Below are positions 52,171 through 62,731 of a stretch of DNA of 64,000 nt, piece after piece; the first letter of the stretch is position 1, and each line of letters opens with the position of its first letter. The DNA lies in NCBI GenBank assembly GCA_902491375.1, contig CABUHE010000002.1:1-64000 (forward strand), written 5' to 3'. The translations under genes were made by a program, and so were the position numbers. The notes below the pieces were generated by a model. The model did no database searches. It was not told where the DNA came from and saw only the letters and a program-made list of their open reading frames with translations. The DNA comes from an uncultured Prevotella sp. GTDB taxonomy: Bacteria; Bacteroidota; Bacteroidia; Bacteroidales; Bacteroidaceae.

Positions 52171-53496
52171 TTATTGTTTCTCGCCGAGAGTGGCCTTTAT
52201 GATGAACACGCTCGCAGCACCGATTATAAGAAGTACGCCTGAAACAATCATCATGCTGCTCTGTGCGCTGCCTACAAGGTTGAGAACCACGCCACCGAGA
52301 GCGGCTGCGATAATCTGCGGAATACAGATTGTGCCGTTGAACAGACCGAGGTATGTGCCCATGTGGCTGCCGTTAAGAGCGTTGGTTACAATGGTGAAAG
52401 GCATAGCCAGCATAGCTGCCCATGCGCATCCGATAAGCAGATAAGGAATGAAGAGTACGTACTGGTTGCCGATATAAGGTATCATGAGGAAGCCTATGCC
52501 GCCGAGGATGAGGCTTAACGAGTAAGCCATCTTTATGTTCTTGAACTTAGGAAGCATCATAGCCCAGCATACGCTGCCTATTGCCTGTACGGCGAAGAGT
52601 ATTCCTACCCAGTTGCCGGCAGCCTGGAAACCTTCTGAAGTAGGGTCGGTGGTGTGCCAGCAGGTCTCGGCGATGGCTCCGTTGGTGTAGTTCCACATGT
52701 AGAGGAACGCTGCCCAGCAGAAGAACTGAACCAGTCCGACTGTCCAGAATGCAGAAGGAGCATCGCGCAGCAGCTTGAACCAGTTGACTTTTTCCTCGTT
52801 AAGAGGTTTTGAAAGGCCGTGGTATTCGGCATATTCTTTCGGCGGCATTTCCTTTACTTTGACTGCGGTGTAGATTACGCAGAGTATGAGAATGGCTGCG
52901 CCGATATAGAAAGAGTAGATTACAGAGTCAGGGATGACACCTTTAGGGGCGATGTTGCTGATGCCCAGGAATGTGAACAGAAACGGGAACACATAGCCTA
53001 CGAGCGAGCCGGCATTGCATAGGAAGCTCTGTATGGAGTAGGCAAGACCTTTCTGCTTCTCGTTGACCATATCGCCGACGAGCATCTTGAACGGCTGCAT
53101 AGCCATGTTGATGCTGGTGTCGAGGAACATGAGTGCGATAAGACCGAAAACCATTGCGGTGGAAATTGTCATTCCGAAAGAGCCTGCGTTAGGCAGAAGG
53201 CACATTACGAGTACGGCCACCAGTGCGCCTACAAACAAGTAAGGTATGCGTCGGCCGAAGCGGCACCACGTCTTGTCGCTGAATGTTCCCACCACCGGCT
53301 GCACTATGATACCCATCAGCGGAGGCAGAATCCAGAAGTAACTAAGGTTGTGAGGGTCAGCGCCAAGCGTTGCGAAGATGCGGCTGATGTTGGCGCTCTG
53401 AAGAGCGTAAGCAATCTGTACGCCGAAAAAGCCTAAACTCAAATTCCAGAGTTGTGTAAAACTCAGGTCCGGTTTGTTTTTTAATCCTGTATTCAT
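52171..53496 (-). CDS. MFS sugar transporter (SLC45-like, maltose type)
   Basis: 441 residues with twelve hydrophobic segments. The N-terminus SFTQLWNLSLGFFGVQIAYALQSANISRIF and the loop GTFSDKTWCRFGRRIPYLFVGAL are characteristic of the MFS/GPH-like sugar importers found beside Bacteroidota starch genes, where they take up maltose or maltodextrin across the inner membrane. It lies behind the LacI gene on the same strand (154 bases) and next to SusCDEF, which supports that substrate. The promoter region contains a TTGCGGCGCAA palindrome at 53548-53558 of unknown meaning. Confidence 0.85.
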   Translation of the reverse strand: MNTGLKNKPDLSFTQLWNLSLGFFGVQIAYALQSANISRIFATLGADPHNLSYFWILPPLMGIIVQPVVGTFSDKTWCRFGRRIPYLFVGALVAVLVMCLLPNAGSFGMTISTAMVFGLIALMFLDTSINMAMQPFKMLVGDMVNEKQKGLAYSIQSFLCNAGSLVGYVFPFLFTFLGISNIAPKGVIPDSVIYSFYIGAAILILCVIYTAVKVKEMPPKEYAEYHGLSKPLNEEKVNWFKLLRDAPSAFWTVGLVQFFCWAAFLYMWNYTNGAIAETCWHTTDPTSEGFQAAGNWVGILFAVQAIGSVCWAMMLPKFKNIKMAYSLSLILGGIGFLMIPYIGNQYVLFIPYLLIGCAWAAMLAMPFTIVTNALNGSHMGTYLGLFNGTICIPQIIAAALGGVVLNLVGSAQSSMMIVSGVLLIIGAASVFIIKATLGEKQ

Positions 53497-53650
53497 TTTT
53501 ATGTTTAAGGTATTAAGTTTGTTTCTTAGTTCATAGGTTTATTGTATTTGCGGCGCAACTGCAAAGTTTCTCAGTCGGTGAATGTCGGCAAGAGTCATTG
53601 TCAGTCGGCATGTCAAAGGTCTTTCAGTATGTATGTTGCGTCAGCTTTAT

Positions 53651-54706
53651 TCATTGCTTATTAATTGTCTTTGTCGTGCCTCTTATAATCAGTTTGGTCC
53701 TGACTACCCGCTTTTCTACTTTGTCGATAGGAACTATTCCTTCAACTTTGTTTATAAGTAAGTCGGCTGCCAGTCGTCCTACCTCATATCCGTTCTGCTC
53801 AACTGTGGTAAGCATCGGGTCGCAGGCAACGGCTCTCTGTCCGTTGGTGAATCCGCATACGGAAATATCTTCAGGCACGCGCAGTCCCATTTTTTTTGCT
53901 GTGTACATTATTCCTATGGCGGTATCGTCGTTTATTGCGAAGAAAGCGTCAGGGCGGTTCTCCATTTTCAGCACGTCAGGAGTAAGTCTTTCAGCATCTT
54001 TACGGTTGTCACATTCTATCTTGACACAGTTGTCCGGGTTAAGTCCGTGTTTGCGCATGGCATCGTGCCAGCCGTTGTATCTGTTCTTGGATATTTCCAT
54101 TTTCATTGACGAACCGTAGAAAGCGATGTTACGGCAGCCGGTCTTTATCATATATTCAACGGCAGAGAATGCGCCCATGTAGTCGTCCACAGTTACACGG
54201 CTAGAGTTTATTCCGGTGCATATTCTGTCAAAGAATACCAGTGGCATTCCCATGTCAATAAGCCGTTGGAAGTGTTCATACCTGTGAGTGCTTTTAGCCT
54301 GCGATACTATTATTCCGCATGCTTTGTTCTCATAGAAAGATTGGCATGTCTCAACTTCCCTCTGGTAGTCCTCATTGCTTTGAGCTACAAGTAACCGATA
54401 GCCGTGTTTCACAGCTTCGTCCTCAATGCCACTGAGCACTGACGAGAAATAAAAATGAGTGAACTGTGGAATTATCACTCCGATTATTTTCATCGTCTTG
54501 TTGTTACGCAGTGATTCCGCCATCAGGTTCGGGCAGAAGTTGTGTTCACGTGCGTATGCGATAATCTTGTTGCGTGTGTTTTCGCTTATCCTCGGATTAC
54601 CTTTGAGCGCGCGCGATACAGTAGCCACAGAAACGTTAAATTCTTTGGCTATGTCTTTCATTGTTATCGGCGCATTAGTATTAGGCATCTTGTTCTTATT
54701 TGACAT
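53651..54706 (-). CDS. LacI family transcriptional regulator
   Basis: 351 residues from the ATG at 54706 (MSNKNKM); the frame starts at 54730. The HTH reads MKDIAKEFNVSVATVSRALKGNPRISENTRNKIIAYA, followed by a periplasmic-binding-protein-like effector domain (FFDRICTGINSSRVTVDDYMGAFSAVEYMI; FAINDDTAIGIMYTAKKMGLRVPEDISVCGF). It is divergent from susC and next to the MFS sugar gene, so maltose or a maltodextrin is the likely effector. Its probable operator is the near-palindrome at 54773-54784, with a second one before malQ. Confidence 0.9.
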   Translation of the reverse strand: MSNKNKMPNTNAPITMKDIAKEFNVSVATVSRALKGNPRISENTRNKIIAYAREHNFCPNLMAESLRNNKTMKIIGVIIPQFTHFYFSSVLSGIEDEAVKHGYRLLVAQSNEDYQREVETCQSFYENKACGIIVSQAKSTHRYEHFQRLIDMGMPLVFFDRICTGINSSRVTVDDYMGAFSAVEYMIKTGCRNIAFYGSSMKMEISKNRYNGWHDAMRKHGLNPDNCVKIECDNRKDAERLTPDVLKMENRPDAFFAINDDTAIGIMYTAKKMGLRVPEDISVCGFTNGQRAVACDPMLTTVEQNGYEVGRLAADLLINKVEGIVPIDKVEKRVVRTKLIIRGTTKTINKQ

Positions 54707-54772
54707 TGCAAAATTACGCTGAGTCAACATATCTTTACGTTTACACCTTATATTATTTAAAGTTTTCGCTGT

Positions 54773-54784
54773 GCAACCGTTTGC
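54773..54784 (+). promoter_or_regulatory. Candidate LacI operator before susC
   Basis: GCAACCGTTTGC is palindromic at five of six pairs around a central CG, the LacI-family pattern GCAAnCGnTTGC. It ends 56 bases before the susC -7 box, a position more typical of activation than of simple repression, and also lies upstream of the divergent lacI gene. Confidence 0.6.
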
Positions 54785-54840
54785 GCATATTGATGTGTAT
54801 TTTTCTGTATTTTACAATTACAAATATACCAAATCAGAAG

Positions 54841-54848
54841 TATTTTTG
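54841..54848 (+). promoter_or_regulatory. Candidate susC -7 box
   Basis: TATTTTTG matches TAnnTTTG. The -33 position holds only TTAC, a weak match, which would fit dependence on an activator. The leader would be about 120 bases. Confidence 0.5.
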
Positions 54849-54974
54849 CAAATGTGAAAACTGACCAAAATGCGATAAAATCTGATAATAATCTTTAATA
54901 ATCTTATAAAAGCTAAGAGATACAATTTTTTAACAATTATATCTATCATTAATGTAACTAAAAAACACAAAATC

Positions 54975-57900
54975 ATGAAGCAGGTAAAATCAAAACCTCT
55001 ATGTAGGATTCTGTCCCTGTTGTTGGGGCTGTTCCTATCAGTGGGAGCCTTTGCGCAAAGCAACGTTAAAGGCGTAGTGAAAGATGCTTCCGGGGAGCCG
55101 ATTATCGGCGCTACAGTCCGTGTTGTAGGACAGGACGGTGGTGTTATAACCGACTTTGACGGTAACTTTACCATTAAAGCCGCTCCAGGAACAAAAATCT
55201 CTGTGTCTTACATCGGTTATCAGACTGTAGAGATGCCGGTGTCATCAAACATGATTGTAACTCTTAAGGACGACAATCAGTTGCTCGACGATGTTGTTGT
55301 CATCGGTTACGGCCGTGCCAAGAAAGAAGACCTTACAGGTTCGGTAACAGCAATCAAGCCTGACGAAATGACCAAGGGTATTACAAGCAGTGCATCAGAC
55401 ATGCTTGTAGGAAAGGTTGCCGGTGTTGACGTAATCACTTCAGGTGGTGCGCCGGGTGCCGGAGCTCAGATCCGTATCCGTGGAGGTTCGTCACTGACTG
55501 CAAATAACGATCCGCTGATTGTAATCGACGGTCTGACAATCGACAACCATACAGCACAAGGTATGAGTAACGTTATGGCTATGATCAATCCGAACGATAT
55601 CGAGACTTTCACCGTGCTCAAGGATGCATCGGCTACTGCTATTTACGGTTCACGTGCGTCAAACGGTGTCATTATCATTACAACAAAGAAAGGACGTAAG
55701 GGCACAGGACCTAAGTTCTCTTATAATGGCGATGTTACAATCTCTACAACTCAGAAACGTTACGATGTAATGACTGGTGATGAGTACCGCAATCTTATCA
55801 GTCAGGTTGAAGGTGAAAGCGCACTTGCAGGACTCGGCAGCGCGAATACTGACTGGCAGGATCAGATATTCCGTACTGCAATCAGCACTTCACACAATCT
55901 CTCTATGACCGGTGGTCTGAAGAATATGCCTTACCGTGTTTCAGTTGGCTATCAGGACGATAACGGTATAGTTAAGAATTCTTACATGAAGCGTTTTAAC
56001 GCATCTGTAAACCTTGCGCCTTCATTCCTTGACGATCACCTGAACTTCAACGTAACGGCAAAGTTCATGACAGAGAAAGACCGCTATATTGATTCAGGTG
56101 CCGCAATCGGCTCTGCTCTTTCAATGGACCCGACACGCCCTGTTTATGACGACAGTGAAATGGGACAGTTCTTCGGCGGTTTCTATCAGAACGGTCAGGA
56201 GGCAAATTACAGTGATCCGAACTGGCTGTACACAAAGAACCCTAACTCTCCGCAGAACCCGTTGGCATATCTGAACCTTGTAAGCTGTATGGCACATTCT
56301 TACGACTTCACTGGAAATGTTGAGATGGACTATAAGGTTCACGGTTTCGAGGATTTGCATATTCATGCAAGTTACGGCGGACAGTACACCGACTCAAAGC
56401 AGGACGATGTAAGTTCACCTTATTCTTATCAGGACAACTACTTTGGCTACAATAAGCTGACACGTTATTGGAAGTACAGCATTACAGCCAATGTTTATGC
56501 TCAGTATCAGCACACATTCGGTGCACACAACATCGACATCATGGCAGGTGCAGAGGAATCACACTATCACAGAAACGGATGGAGCTATGGTAATGGTGTA
56601 GACCCGGTTACAGGCGATACATCTTATAACCGCACAATAAAATCAGAACAGGAATGGGCCACTCATAACTCTTTGGTTTCTTACTTCGGCCGTTTGAATT
56701 ATACTCTTCTCGACCGCTATATGGTTACCGCTTCGTTCCGTGCCGACGGTTCTTCACGTTTCGCCAAAGGACACAAGTGGGGTTACTTCCCATCAGTAGC
56801 GTTGGCATGGCGTATCAATGACGAGAAGTTCATGAAGAACATCGACTGGTGGAATGAGTTCAAGCTCCGCCTCGGTTGGGGACAGACAGGTCAACAGGAT
56901 CTTGGTGACAGTGTAGGTGATTTTGCTTATGCTCCGCTTTATACAGTCAGCGACCAGTACGCACAGTATCCGTTCGGCAATACTTATTATTACACAATGC
57001 GTCCGAACCGCTACAATCCTGATCTTACTTGGGAGACAACTACTACTTGGAACGCCGGACTTGACTTCGCATTCTTGAACAACCGCATTACAGCCAGCAT
57101 CGACGGCTACTATCGTAAGACAACAGACCTTATCCAGGATGTAAGACTTCCGTCTCTGATGAACTTCGCTTCACGCATGGCAAAGAACATCGGCTCGCTC
57201 GAAAATTACGGTGTTGAATTCTCATTCGGAGCAAAGCCCATCGTTACTAAGGACTTCACTTGGGACATCCAGTACAACGTTACTTGGAACCACAACGAGA
57301 TTACAGAGCTGATAGGTGGTGACAAAGGCTATAGTGTTCCAAATGGCATAACAGCTTCACGCGGTAACGCAACTTATATTCAAGCTCATACAGTAGGCCA
57401 GCCGGCTAACTCGTTCTGGGTTTACCAGCAGGTTTACGACGACAACGGCAAGCCAATCGAGGGCGTTTACGTTGACCGCGACGGCAACGGCCAGATCAAC
57501 AGCGACGACCGTTACTTCTACCACAGCCCTGCAGCTGATGTTTACATGGGCTTCACAACCAAGTTCATCTACAAACGTTGGGATTTGAGTGCATCGTTCC
57601 GCGCTGCCATCGGCAACTACGTTTACTATGACTTCCTGTCAAATCTTGCAAACGTAAGCGTTTCAGGTCTGCACCACCACAATATTTATACTAATACAAC
57701 TCAGGCTGCTGTCGATCTCGGATTCACAGGAATGGCAGACATCGCTCTGAGCGATTACTTTGTTCGCAACGCTTCTTACCTGAAGTGTGCCAACATAACT
57801 CTCGGATACACGTTCCCGGCATTGTTTAAGGGTGCTAACCAGGATTACTTCTCTGGCCGTCTGTTCTTCACAGTTCAGAATCCGTTCATAATTACAAAGT

Positions 57901-57995
57901 ATGAAGGTCTTGACCCGGAAATCTCAAGCGGTGTTGACAAGAATCCGTATCCGCGTCCGATGAGCTTTCAGATAGGTGTTAACCTTAATTTCTAA
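54975..57995 (+). CDS. susC: SusC/RagA-type TonB-linked outer membrane transporter
   Basis: 1006 residues. The signal peptide ends at AFAQ; the carboxypeptidase-regulatory-like N-terminal domain reads SNVKGVVKDASGEPIIGATVRVVG; then the TonB box region VVVIGYGRAKKEDLTGSV and the plug with GVDVITSGGAPGAGAQIRIRGGSSLTANNDPLIVIDG. The barrel follows to a C-terminal aromatic strand (MSFQIGVNLNF). It imports starch oligosaccharides together with SusD, encoded next. Its place with SusD, SusE and SusF, the MFS transporter and malQ supports starch as substrate. Confidence 0.93.
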   Translation: MKQVKSKPLCRILSLLLGLFLSVGAFAQSNVKGVVKDASGEPIIGATVRVVGQDGGVITDFDGNFTIKAAPGTKISVSYIGYQTVEMPVSSNMIVTLKDDNQLLDDVVVIGYGRAKKEDLTGSVTAIKPDEMTKGITSSASDMLVGKVAGVDVITSGGAPGAGAQIRIRGGSSLTANNDPLIVIDGLTIDNHTAQGMSNVMAMINPNDIETFTVLKDASATAIYGSRASNGVIIITTKKGRKGTGPKFSYNGDVTISTTQKRYDVMTGDEYRNLISQVEGESALAGLGSANTDWQDQIFRTAISTSHNLSMTGGLKNMPYRVSVGYQDDNGIVKNSYMKRFNASVNLAPSFLDDHLNFNVTAKFMTEKDRYIDSGAAIGSALSMDPTRPVYDDSEMGQFFGGFYQNGQEANYSDPNWLYTKNPNSPQNPLAYLNLVSCMAHSYDFTGNVEMDYKVHGFEDLHIHASYGGQYTDSKQDDVSSPYSYQDNYFGYNKLTRYWKYSITANVYAQYQHTFGAHNIDIMAGAEESHYHRNGWSYGNGVDPVTGDTSYNRTIKSEQEWATHNSLVSYFGRLNYTLLDRYMVTASFRADGSSRFAKGHKWGYFPSVALAWRINDEKFMKNIDWWNEFKLRLGWGQTGQQDLGDSVGDFAYAPLYTVSDQYAQYPFGNTYYYTMRPNRYNPDLTWETTTTWNAGLDFAFLNNRITASIDGYYRKTTDLIQDVRLPSLMNFASRMAKNIGSLENYGVEFSFGAKPIVTKDFTWDIQYNVTWNHNEITELIGGDKGYSVPNGITASRGNATYIQAHTVGQPANSFWVYQQVYDDNGKPIEGVYVDRDGNGQINSDDRYFYHSPAADVYMGFTTKFIYKRWDLSASFRAAIGNYVYYDFLSNLANVSVSGLHHHNIYTNTTQAAVDLGFTGMADIALSDYFVRNASYLKCANITLGYTFPALFKGANQDYFSGRLFFTVQNPFIITKYEGLDPEISSGVDKNPYPRPMSFQIGVNLNF

Positions 57996-58044
57996 GGCTC
58001 ATAATGCTTATGTTTTACGTATAATAATAAAAAAGAGCATAACA

Positions 58045-59730
58045 ATGAAAAAGATATTTTCAACAACAATAGCTGCGGCTGTTCTGACATTTGGACTGAC
58101 AGGCTGTGTCAACGACCTGGACATCAGCTCAATAGATCCGCAGACAAAACCGAGCGCAACAGATATGGAACTGTTGGCAAAGTGCTATTCTACGCTCGGA
58201 CTTACAGGCCAGCGTGGGCCTGCCGGCAATGCTGACCTCGCAGGAATTGAAGACGAAGGCGAGTCTGGTTTCTACCGTACAACGTTCAACTGTCAGGAGC
58301 TTATGACTGACGAATGTGCATGGGCATGGCAGGACAACCCGGACATTGCTCCGTTCACAATGATTACATGGAACTCAGGCAGCGTGCGCACTCAGTGGGT
58401 TTACACTCGTCTTACTTATGATATAACACTCTTCAACAGCTATCTGAGTCAGGTTGCCGACAATGAAGCCAACAGCCAGTATCGTGCGGAAGTACGTTTC
58501 CTCCGTGCTTTAAACTATTGGTATCTGCTTGATTTGTTCGGTAAGGCTCCGTTTAAGACAGAGTTCAATATAACTGACCTGCCGGTTGAGTACAGCGGTG
58601 AGAAACTTTATGAGTGGCTTGATCAAGAGTTGACAGAGATTGAACCTCTCATGGCAGAGCCAGGCTCATTCTGCAACACAGAGAACTTCGGTCGTGCAGA
58701 CCGTGGCGCAGCCTATATGCTTCATGCGCGTTTGGCACTTAATTCTGAGGTTTATACCAAGGGTAAAGTGAAAGATTATCAGAAAGCTATTGATTACTGC
58801 GACCTGCTGATTGGTAATAGTACTTATGGCCTTTCAACTCAGGAGAAGAACGGATTCTCAGGTTATCAGCAGCTGTTCATGGCCGACAACGACGAGAACC
58901 CTGAAGCAATGAAGGAGATAATCTTCCCGATACGTCAGGACGGACAGAAGACACGTTGCCACAGCGGTGCTATGTATGTTGTAAACTCTATGCGTGCAGC
59001 CGGAATGCCTAACATGGGTACAACAAACGGATGGCAGTGCTTGTTCGCACGCAGAGCCTTGATACAAAAGTTCTTCCCGAATCTTTCAGATTGTCCTATA
59101 TCAACAGAAGCTGCACCGGCAAACGCGACTGAAGAGGAAATCATGGCTCTCGACGAGCAGGACGGTTCTTCAACAGCACAGATTATTGCTAAGGCAGGCG
59201 ACAAGCGCGCACTCTTCTATGCAGGACGCGGTGGCGGTATCCGTACGCTTTATCCTGAAGCGATTACAGCCTTTACTAACGGTCTGTCGATTGTAAAGTG
59301 GGACAACCACCGTTCAGATCTTCAGCCTACTCATGACCAGACTGAATATCCTGATGTTGACTTGCCGTTGTTCCGTCTTGCTGAAGCTTATCTTACACGC
59401 GCTGAGGCTAAGTATCGTCTTGACGATAAACACGACCTCGCAGCAGCACAGGCTGACATTGACGTTATCCGTAATCGTGCCGGAGCTGCTCAGAAGACAA
59501 TCACAAGCGAAGAGGATATCCTCGACGAGTGGTGCCGCGAGTTCTATGTAGAAGGACGTCGCCGCAGCGACCTCGTGCGTTTCGGTGTATTCACAGGCAG
59601 CAAGTATCTTTGGGATTGGAAGGGCGGAGCTCCTAACGGAACATACGTTCATCCTCACTTCAACGTATTCCCGATACCTTACGATGAGTGTCTGAACAAT
59701 ACAAACATGACTCAGAACGAGGGATATTAA
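58045..59730 (+). CDS. susD: SusD/RagB-type starch-binding lipoprotein
   Basis: 561 residues from the ATG at 58045; the frame up to 57976 overlaps susC. The lipobox is FGLTGCVND. TPR-like helices include ALNYWYLLDLFGKAPF, and the usual C-terminal block reads LFRLAEAYLTRAEAKYRL with DEWCREFYVEGRRRSDLVRFG. It caps the SusC barrel and binds the glycan. The gene starts 49 bases after the susC stop. Confidence 0.93.
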   Translation: MKKIFSTTIAAAVLTFGLTGCVNDLDISSIDPQTKPSATDMELLAKCYSTLGLTGQRGPAGNADLAGIEDEGESGFYRTTFNCQELMTDECAWAWQDNPDIAPFTMITWNSGSVRTQWVYTRLTYDITLFNSYLSQVADNEANSQYRAEVRFLRALNYWYLLDLFGKAPFKTEFNITDLPVEYSGEKLYEWLDQELTEIEPLMAEPGSFCNTENFGRADRGAAYMLHARLALNSEVYTKGKVKDYQKAIDYCDLLIGNSTYGLSTQEKNGFSGYQQLFMADNDENPEAMKEIIFPIRQDGQKTRCHSGAMYVVNSMRAAGMPNMGTTNGWQCLFARRALIQKFFPNLSDCPISTEAAPANATEEEIMALDEQDGSSTAQIIAKAGDKRALFYAGRGGGIRTLYPEAITAFTNGLSIVKWDNHRSDLQPTHDQTEYPDVDLPLFRLAEAYLTRAEAKYRLDDKHDLAAAQADIDVIRNRAGAAQKTITSEEDILDEWCREFYVEGRRRSDLVRFGVFTGSKYLWDWKGGAPNGTYVHPHFNVFPIPYDECLNNTNMTQNEGY

Positions 59731-59825
59731 TTTAAGGATCGGGCAGACCGGGATAAACATCTGACAATTTCTGCTTATGCCGGTCAAGCCCTGTAAAAGA
59801 ATAATAACTTAAATGAGAAACGAAC

Positions 59826-60995
59826 ATGAAAAATATAATTAAAAGTCTGTTGGTTCCTGCTGTTGCTTTGGCCGTATTGTCGTTAATGACCTCATGCGAG
59901 ACAGACACAGACAGCAACCCGACGCTGCAACATCCGACGTCGTTCGTACTCAATACTCCGGCTTATGCCGAGAATAATGTTTACGACTTAGCATATTCGG
60001 ATAGTGTGAAACTTACAACAACGCAGCCCGACTACGGCTTCCCGGTTGTTACAACTTATGAGGTTCAGGTGTCACTTAACGAAGCGTTCAAAGATGTTAC
60101 AGGAGCTGAAGTACCTGAAGGTGTGAACTATGCGACTCTGATGAGTACAGATACTCAAGCAAACGTAGATATTAGCGCAGAAGAACTGAACAACACCATT
60201 GTCTCTCTGTATCAGAAAGACAATAACGGCGGCGACCCGTCAGGCAAGACTCTTGTCGCTTTTGTACGCCTTGCCGCTCATATCGCAAATGTTCCGAACA
60301 GCTATTGCTATTCAAACGTAATACAGTTGCCGGTAAGAGTTTCTTACATCGCAACTATGCCTACATCTGTTTACGTTGCAGCATCTTCAATCCATGGTGG
60401 TACAGAGGGTAAGGCTCTTGCTCCTGTTTACGGAATGGATGGTCAGTGGTACGGTATGGTTTACATGTCTGCCGGTGCTTCTCTTACTTGGGGCGATGCT
60501 GACTCTCAGACAAATGGCAGCGCTGTAACAGCTGTTGACGACCAGGCCGGCGCAGGCGTAACTCCTGCTGAGGACGGCGGCATTGCATTCGCAAACGCAG
60601 GCTGGTATGTTCTTCATTTCACAGCTTCAATAGCAGACAACACGCTTAGCTCAAAGATTACTGTTTATCCAGGTCTGGCTTGTGTAACAGGTAATGTTGC
60701 CGGTGGAGTATGGGACGACCCGAACACAGCATGGGCTCTCACACCGCCAGCAGACGCAAGTGGCGAGTGGGTATCTCCGGCATTTGCTGCGGCAGGCGAG
60801 CTCCGTGCATACATCAAGGTGCCGGGTCTTGATTGGTGGCGTACTGAGTTTACTGTAGTCGACAATAAGATTGTTTGGCGTACAACTAACATTGTTGACA
60901 GCTGGAGCGAGGTAGATCCGTCTTATGCTATCAGCTGTTCAGCAAATCAGAAACTCTATGTGAACTTTGATTACGATACAGGTCGTGTAGAATAA
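59826..60995 (+). CDS. susE: SusE-like outer membrane lipoprotein
   Basis: 389 residues with a lipobox (SLMTSCETD). The N-terminal SusE domain (PTSFVLNTPAYAENNVYDLAYSDSVKLTTTQPDYGFPVVTTYEVQVSL) is a Fn3-like domain, and at least two beta-sandwich starch-binding modules follow, rich in Trp and Tyr (WYGMVYMSAGASLTWG; WWRTEFTVVDNKIVW). It anchors starch at the cell surface. The name rests on position and domain order, since SusE and SusF proteins diverge fast. Confidence 0.82.
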   Translation: MKNIIKSLLVPAVALAVLSLMTSCETDTDSNPTLQHPTSFVLNTPAYAENNVYDLAYSDSVKLTTTQPDYGFPVVTTYEVQVSLNEAFKDVTGAEVPEGVNYATLMSTDTQANVDISAEELNNTIVSLYQKDNNGGDPSGKTLVAFVRLAAHIANVPNSYCYSNVIQLPVRVSYIATMPTSVYVAASSIHGGTEGKALAPVYGMDGQWYGMVYMSAGASLTWGDADSQTNGSAVTAVDDQAGAGVTPAEDGGIAFANAGWYVLHFTASIADNTLSSKITVYPGLACVTGNVAGGVWDDPNTAWALTPPADASGEWVSPAFAAAGELRAYIKVPGLDWWRTEFTVVDNKIVWRTTNIVDSWSEVDPSYAISCSANQKLYVNFDYDTGRVE

Positions 60996-61096
60996 AACGA
61001 AAGGTTATTAAGGTTTTACGGTTGTGTGGCAAAACCGCATACCGTAAAACCATGAACCAAGATTCATAAAACCTATAATAATAAAAAGAAATCATC

Positions 61097-62563
61097 ATGA
61101 AAAAGATAAAGTTAATCAGCGGTCTGCTTCTTTCGGCAATGGCATTCGCCAGCTGTAGCGACGATTTTACCGATTGGGCATCACCGCAAAGTAATCCGCA
61201 GGAAAGTGCGATAAGTCTGCCGGGCTATCAGGCTGAACCTGTGTCAGCCATTGATCTGTCAGCTGTCGAGGGTGATAGTGTCCAGATAATGACGCTTACT
61301 CAGGCTGCTCTGCCGGAAGGATCAGTTATAGATTATACTCGTATAGAGCTGTTGCCGGTTGAAGGCGAAGAGACAACTCCCGTAACTCTTAATGTCGATA
61401 ACGAAGGACGTGTAGGCAAAGCAGACTTGCAGGCTACGCTTGAAGGATTCTACGGAAAGAGTCCTGTGCAGCGCATATTGGCTGGAAATGTTTATTCAGA
61501 CATAGTAATCAACGGCCAGGCTTTCTTTGTTGACGCTCATTCAATCAACGTTGTTGCTACTCCTGACGCTCCTTTCATCGCGTCAGCTTACTACATTGTC
61601 GGAAATATGACAGACTGGTTTAATGGTGACCCCATTAAGTTCAGTCATTCTGACGTAAATGTATACGACGATCCGGTGTTTACGGTTTCATTCACTGCTC
61701 CGGCAGACTGCTACTGGAAGATAATTCCTCAGAATAACATAGACAGTGGCGATCTCGAACATACTGGTGAAGACGGCATCGTAGGTGTAGCTGAAAATGG
61801 TGATATCTCTATGGAAGGCTCACTTGTTACAGGCGACGGTGTTGGCGCAGGCCGTATCCTGAATGCTGGAATGTATCGTATGACCATTAATATGATGGAG
61901 TACACCTATATGATTGAGGAAATGGCTGCAACATACTATTTGGTCGGCGATTTCGGCGGTGCTGCTTCTTGGGACATAAGTAATTTTAATTATGCATTAT
62001 ATCCTCAGACTACAACCACTCAGAGCTATACTACTAAGTGGACAGGTTCAGGCAGCTTCAAGTTCTTCACCGAGGCTAACAACTGGGATAGTGCATACGG
62101 AGCAGAATTAGGCACGACTGCCGGAGCTGCATCTGGAAAGTTGGCTTCTAATGCAAACAACGGTGCTGACAATATCTCTGTACCTGAGGTCGGTGCATAT
62201 TATACTTTCACTGTAGATATGTCGGCAATGACTTATACATGGACGAAATGTGATGAGTCAACAGTTGTAGATTACAACAAGATAGGTCTTATCGGAGTAA
62301 ATGGCGACTGGGATAACGATGTATTCCTGACTCAGGTAACTTCTCACAACTGGTATGTTGAGGCTGACGTAACTTCAGATTGCGAAGTCAAATTCCGTGT
62401 TGACGGTAACTGGGATGTGATGGATTGGGGTGCAGACGTTAATATCGCAGACCAGTCTTACGGCACAGGTACTAAAGGTGGTGCCAACGTCAAGTTGCCT
62501 GCCGGCAAGTACAAAGTTTACTTCAACGACATAACAGGACAGTTCTTGTTCCTCGCTGAATAA
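61097..62563 (+). CDS. susF: SusF-like starch-binding outer membrane lipoprotein
   Basis: 488 residues with a lipobox (AFASCSDD). An N-terminal Fn3-like domain is followed by three starch-binding modules: YYIVGNMTDWFNGDPIKFSHS, YYLVGDFGGAASWDISNF, and IGLIGVNGDWDNDVFLTQV with its closing GKYKVYFNDITGQFLFL. The Trp-rich strands match the starch-binding modules of SusE and SusF. It is the last gene of the susCDEF unit and is followed by a terminator. Confidence 0.82.
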   Translation: MKKIKLISGLLLSAMAFASCSDDFTDWASPQSNPQESAISLPGYQAEPVSAIDLSAVEGDSVQIMTLTQAALPEGSVIDYTRIELLPVEGEETTPVTLNVDNEGRVGKADLQATLEGFYGKSPVQRILAGNVYSDIVINGQAFFVDAHSINVVATPDAPFIASAYYIVGNMTDWFNGDPIKFSHSDVNVYDDPVFTVSFTAPADCYWKIIPQNNIDSGDLEHTGEDGIVGVAENGDISMEGSLVTGDGVGAGRILNAGMYRMTINMMEYTYMIEEMAATYYLVGDFGGAASWDISNFNYALYPQTTTTQSYTTKWTGSGSFKFFTEANNWDSAYGAELGTTAGAASGKLASNANNGADNISVPEVGAYYTFTVDMSAMTYTWTKCDESTVVDYNKIGLIGVNGDWDNDVFLTQVTSHNWYVEADVTSDCEVKFRVDGNWDVMDWGADVNIADQSYGTGTKGGANVKLPAGKYKVYFNDITGQFLFLAE

Positions 62564-62593
62564 TCAGCAACAGAGTAACTGCTTAACAATAAG

Positions 62594-62639
62594 CCGCTTG
62601 CATGGATTCAGTTAAATCACCGTGCAAGCGGTTTTTTAT
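62594..62639 (+). terminator. Rho-independent-like terminator of susCDEF
   Basis: CCGCTTGCA (62594-62602) pairs with TGCAAGCGG (62623-62631) around a 20-base loop, followed directly by six T. It lies 30 bases after the susF stop. Confidence 0.9.
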
Positions 62640-62731
62640 GATAAGCACTTTCCGTCTTTATCTTTTCTGAATCCGTTTCTTATTATGATATAATCTGTCG
62701 TTAAAACAGGCGGATTAACTGTTGCTTTGCA

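Noticed and set aside
53548..53558. TTGCGGCGCAA palindrome before the MFS gene as a LacI site
   Set aside because: Its arms are in the opposite arrangement to GCAAnCGnTTGC, so it does not match the candidate sites before susC and malQ.
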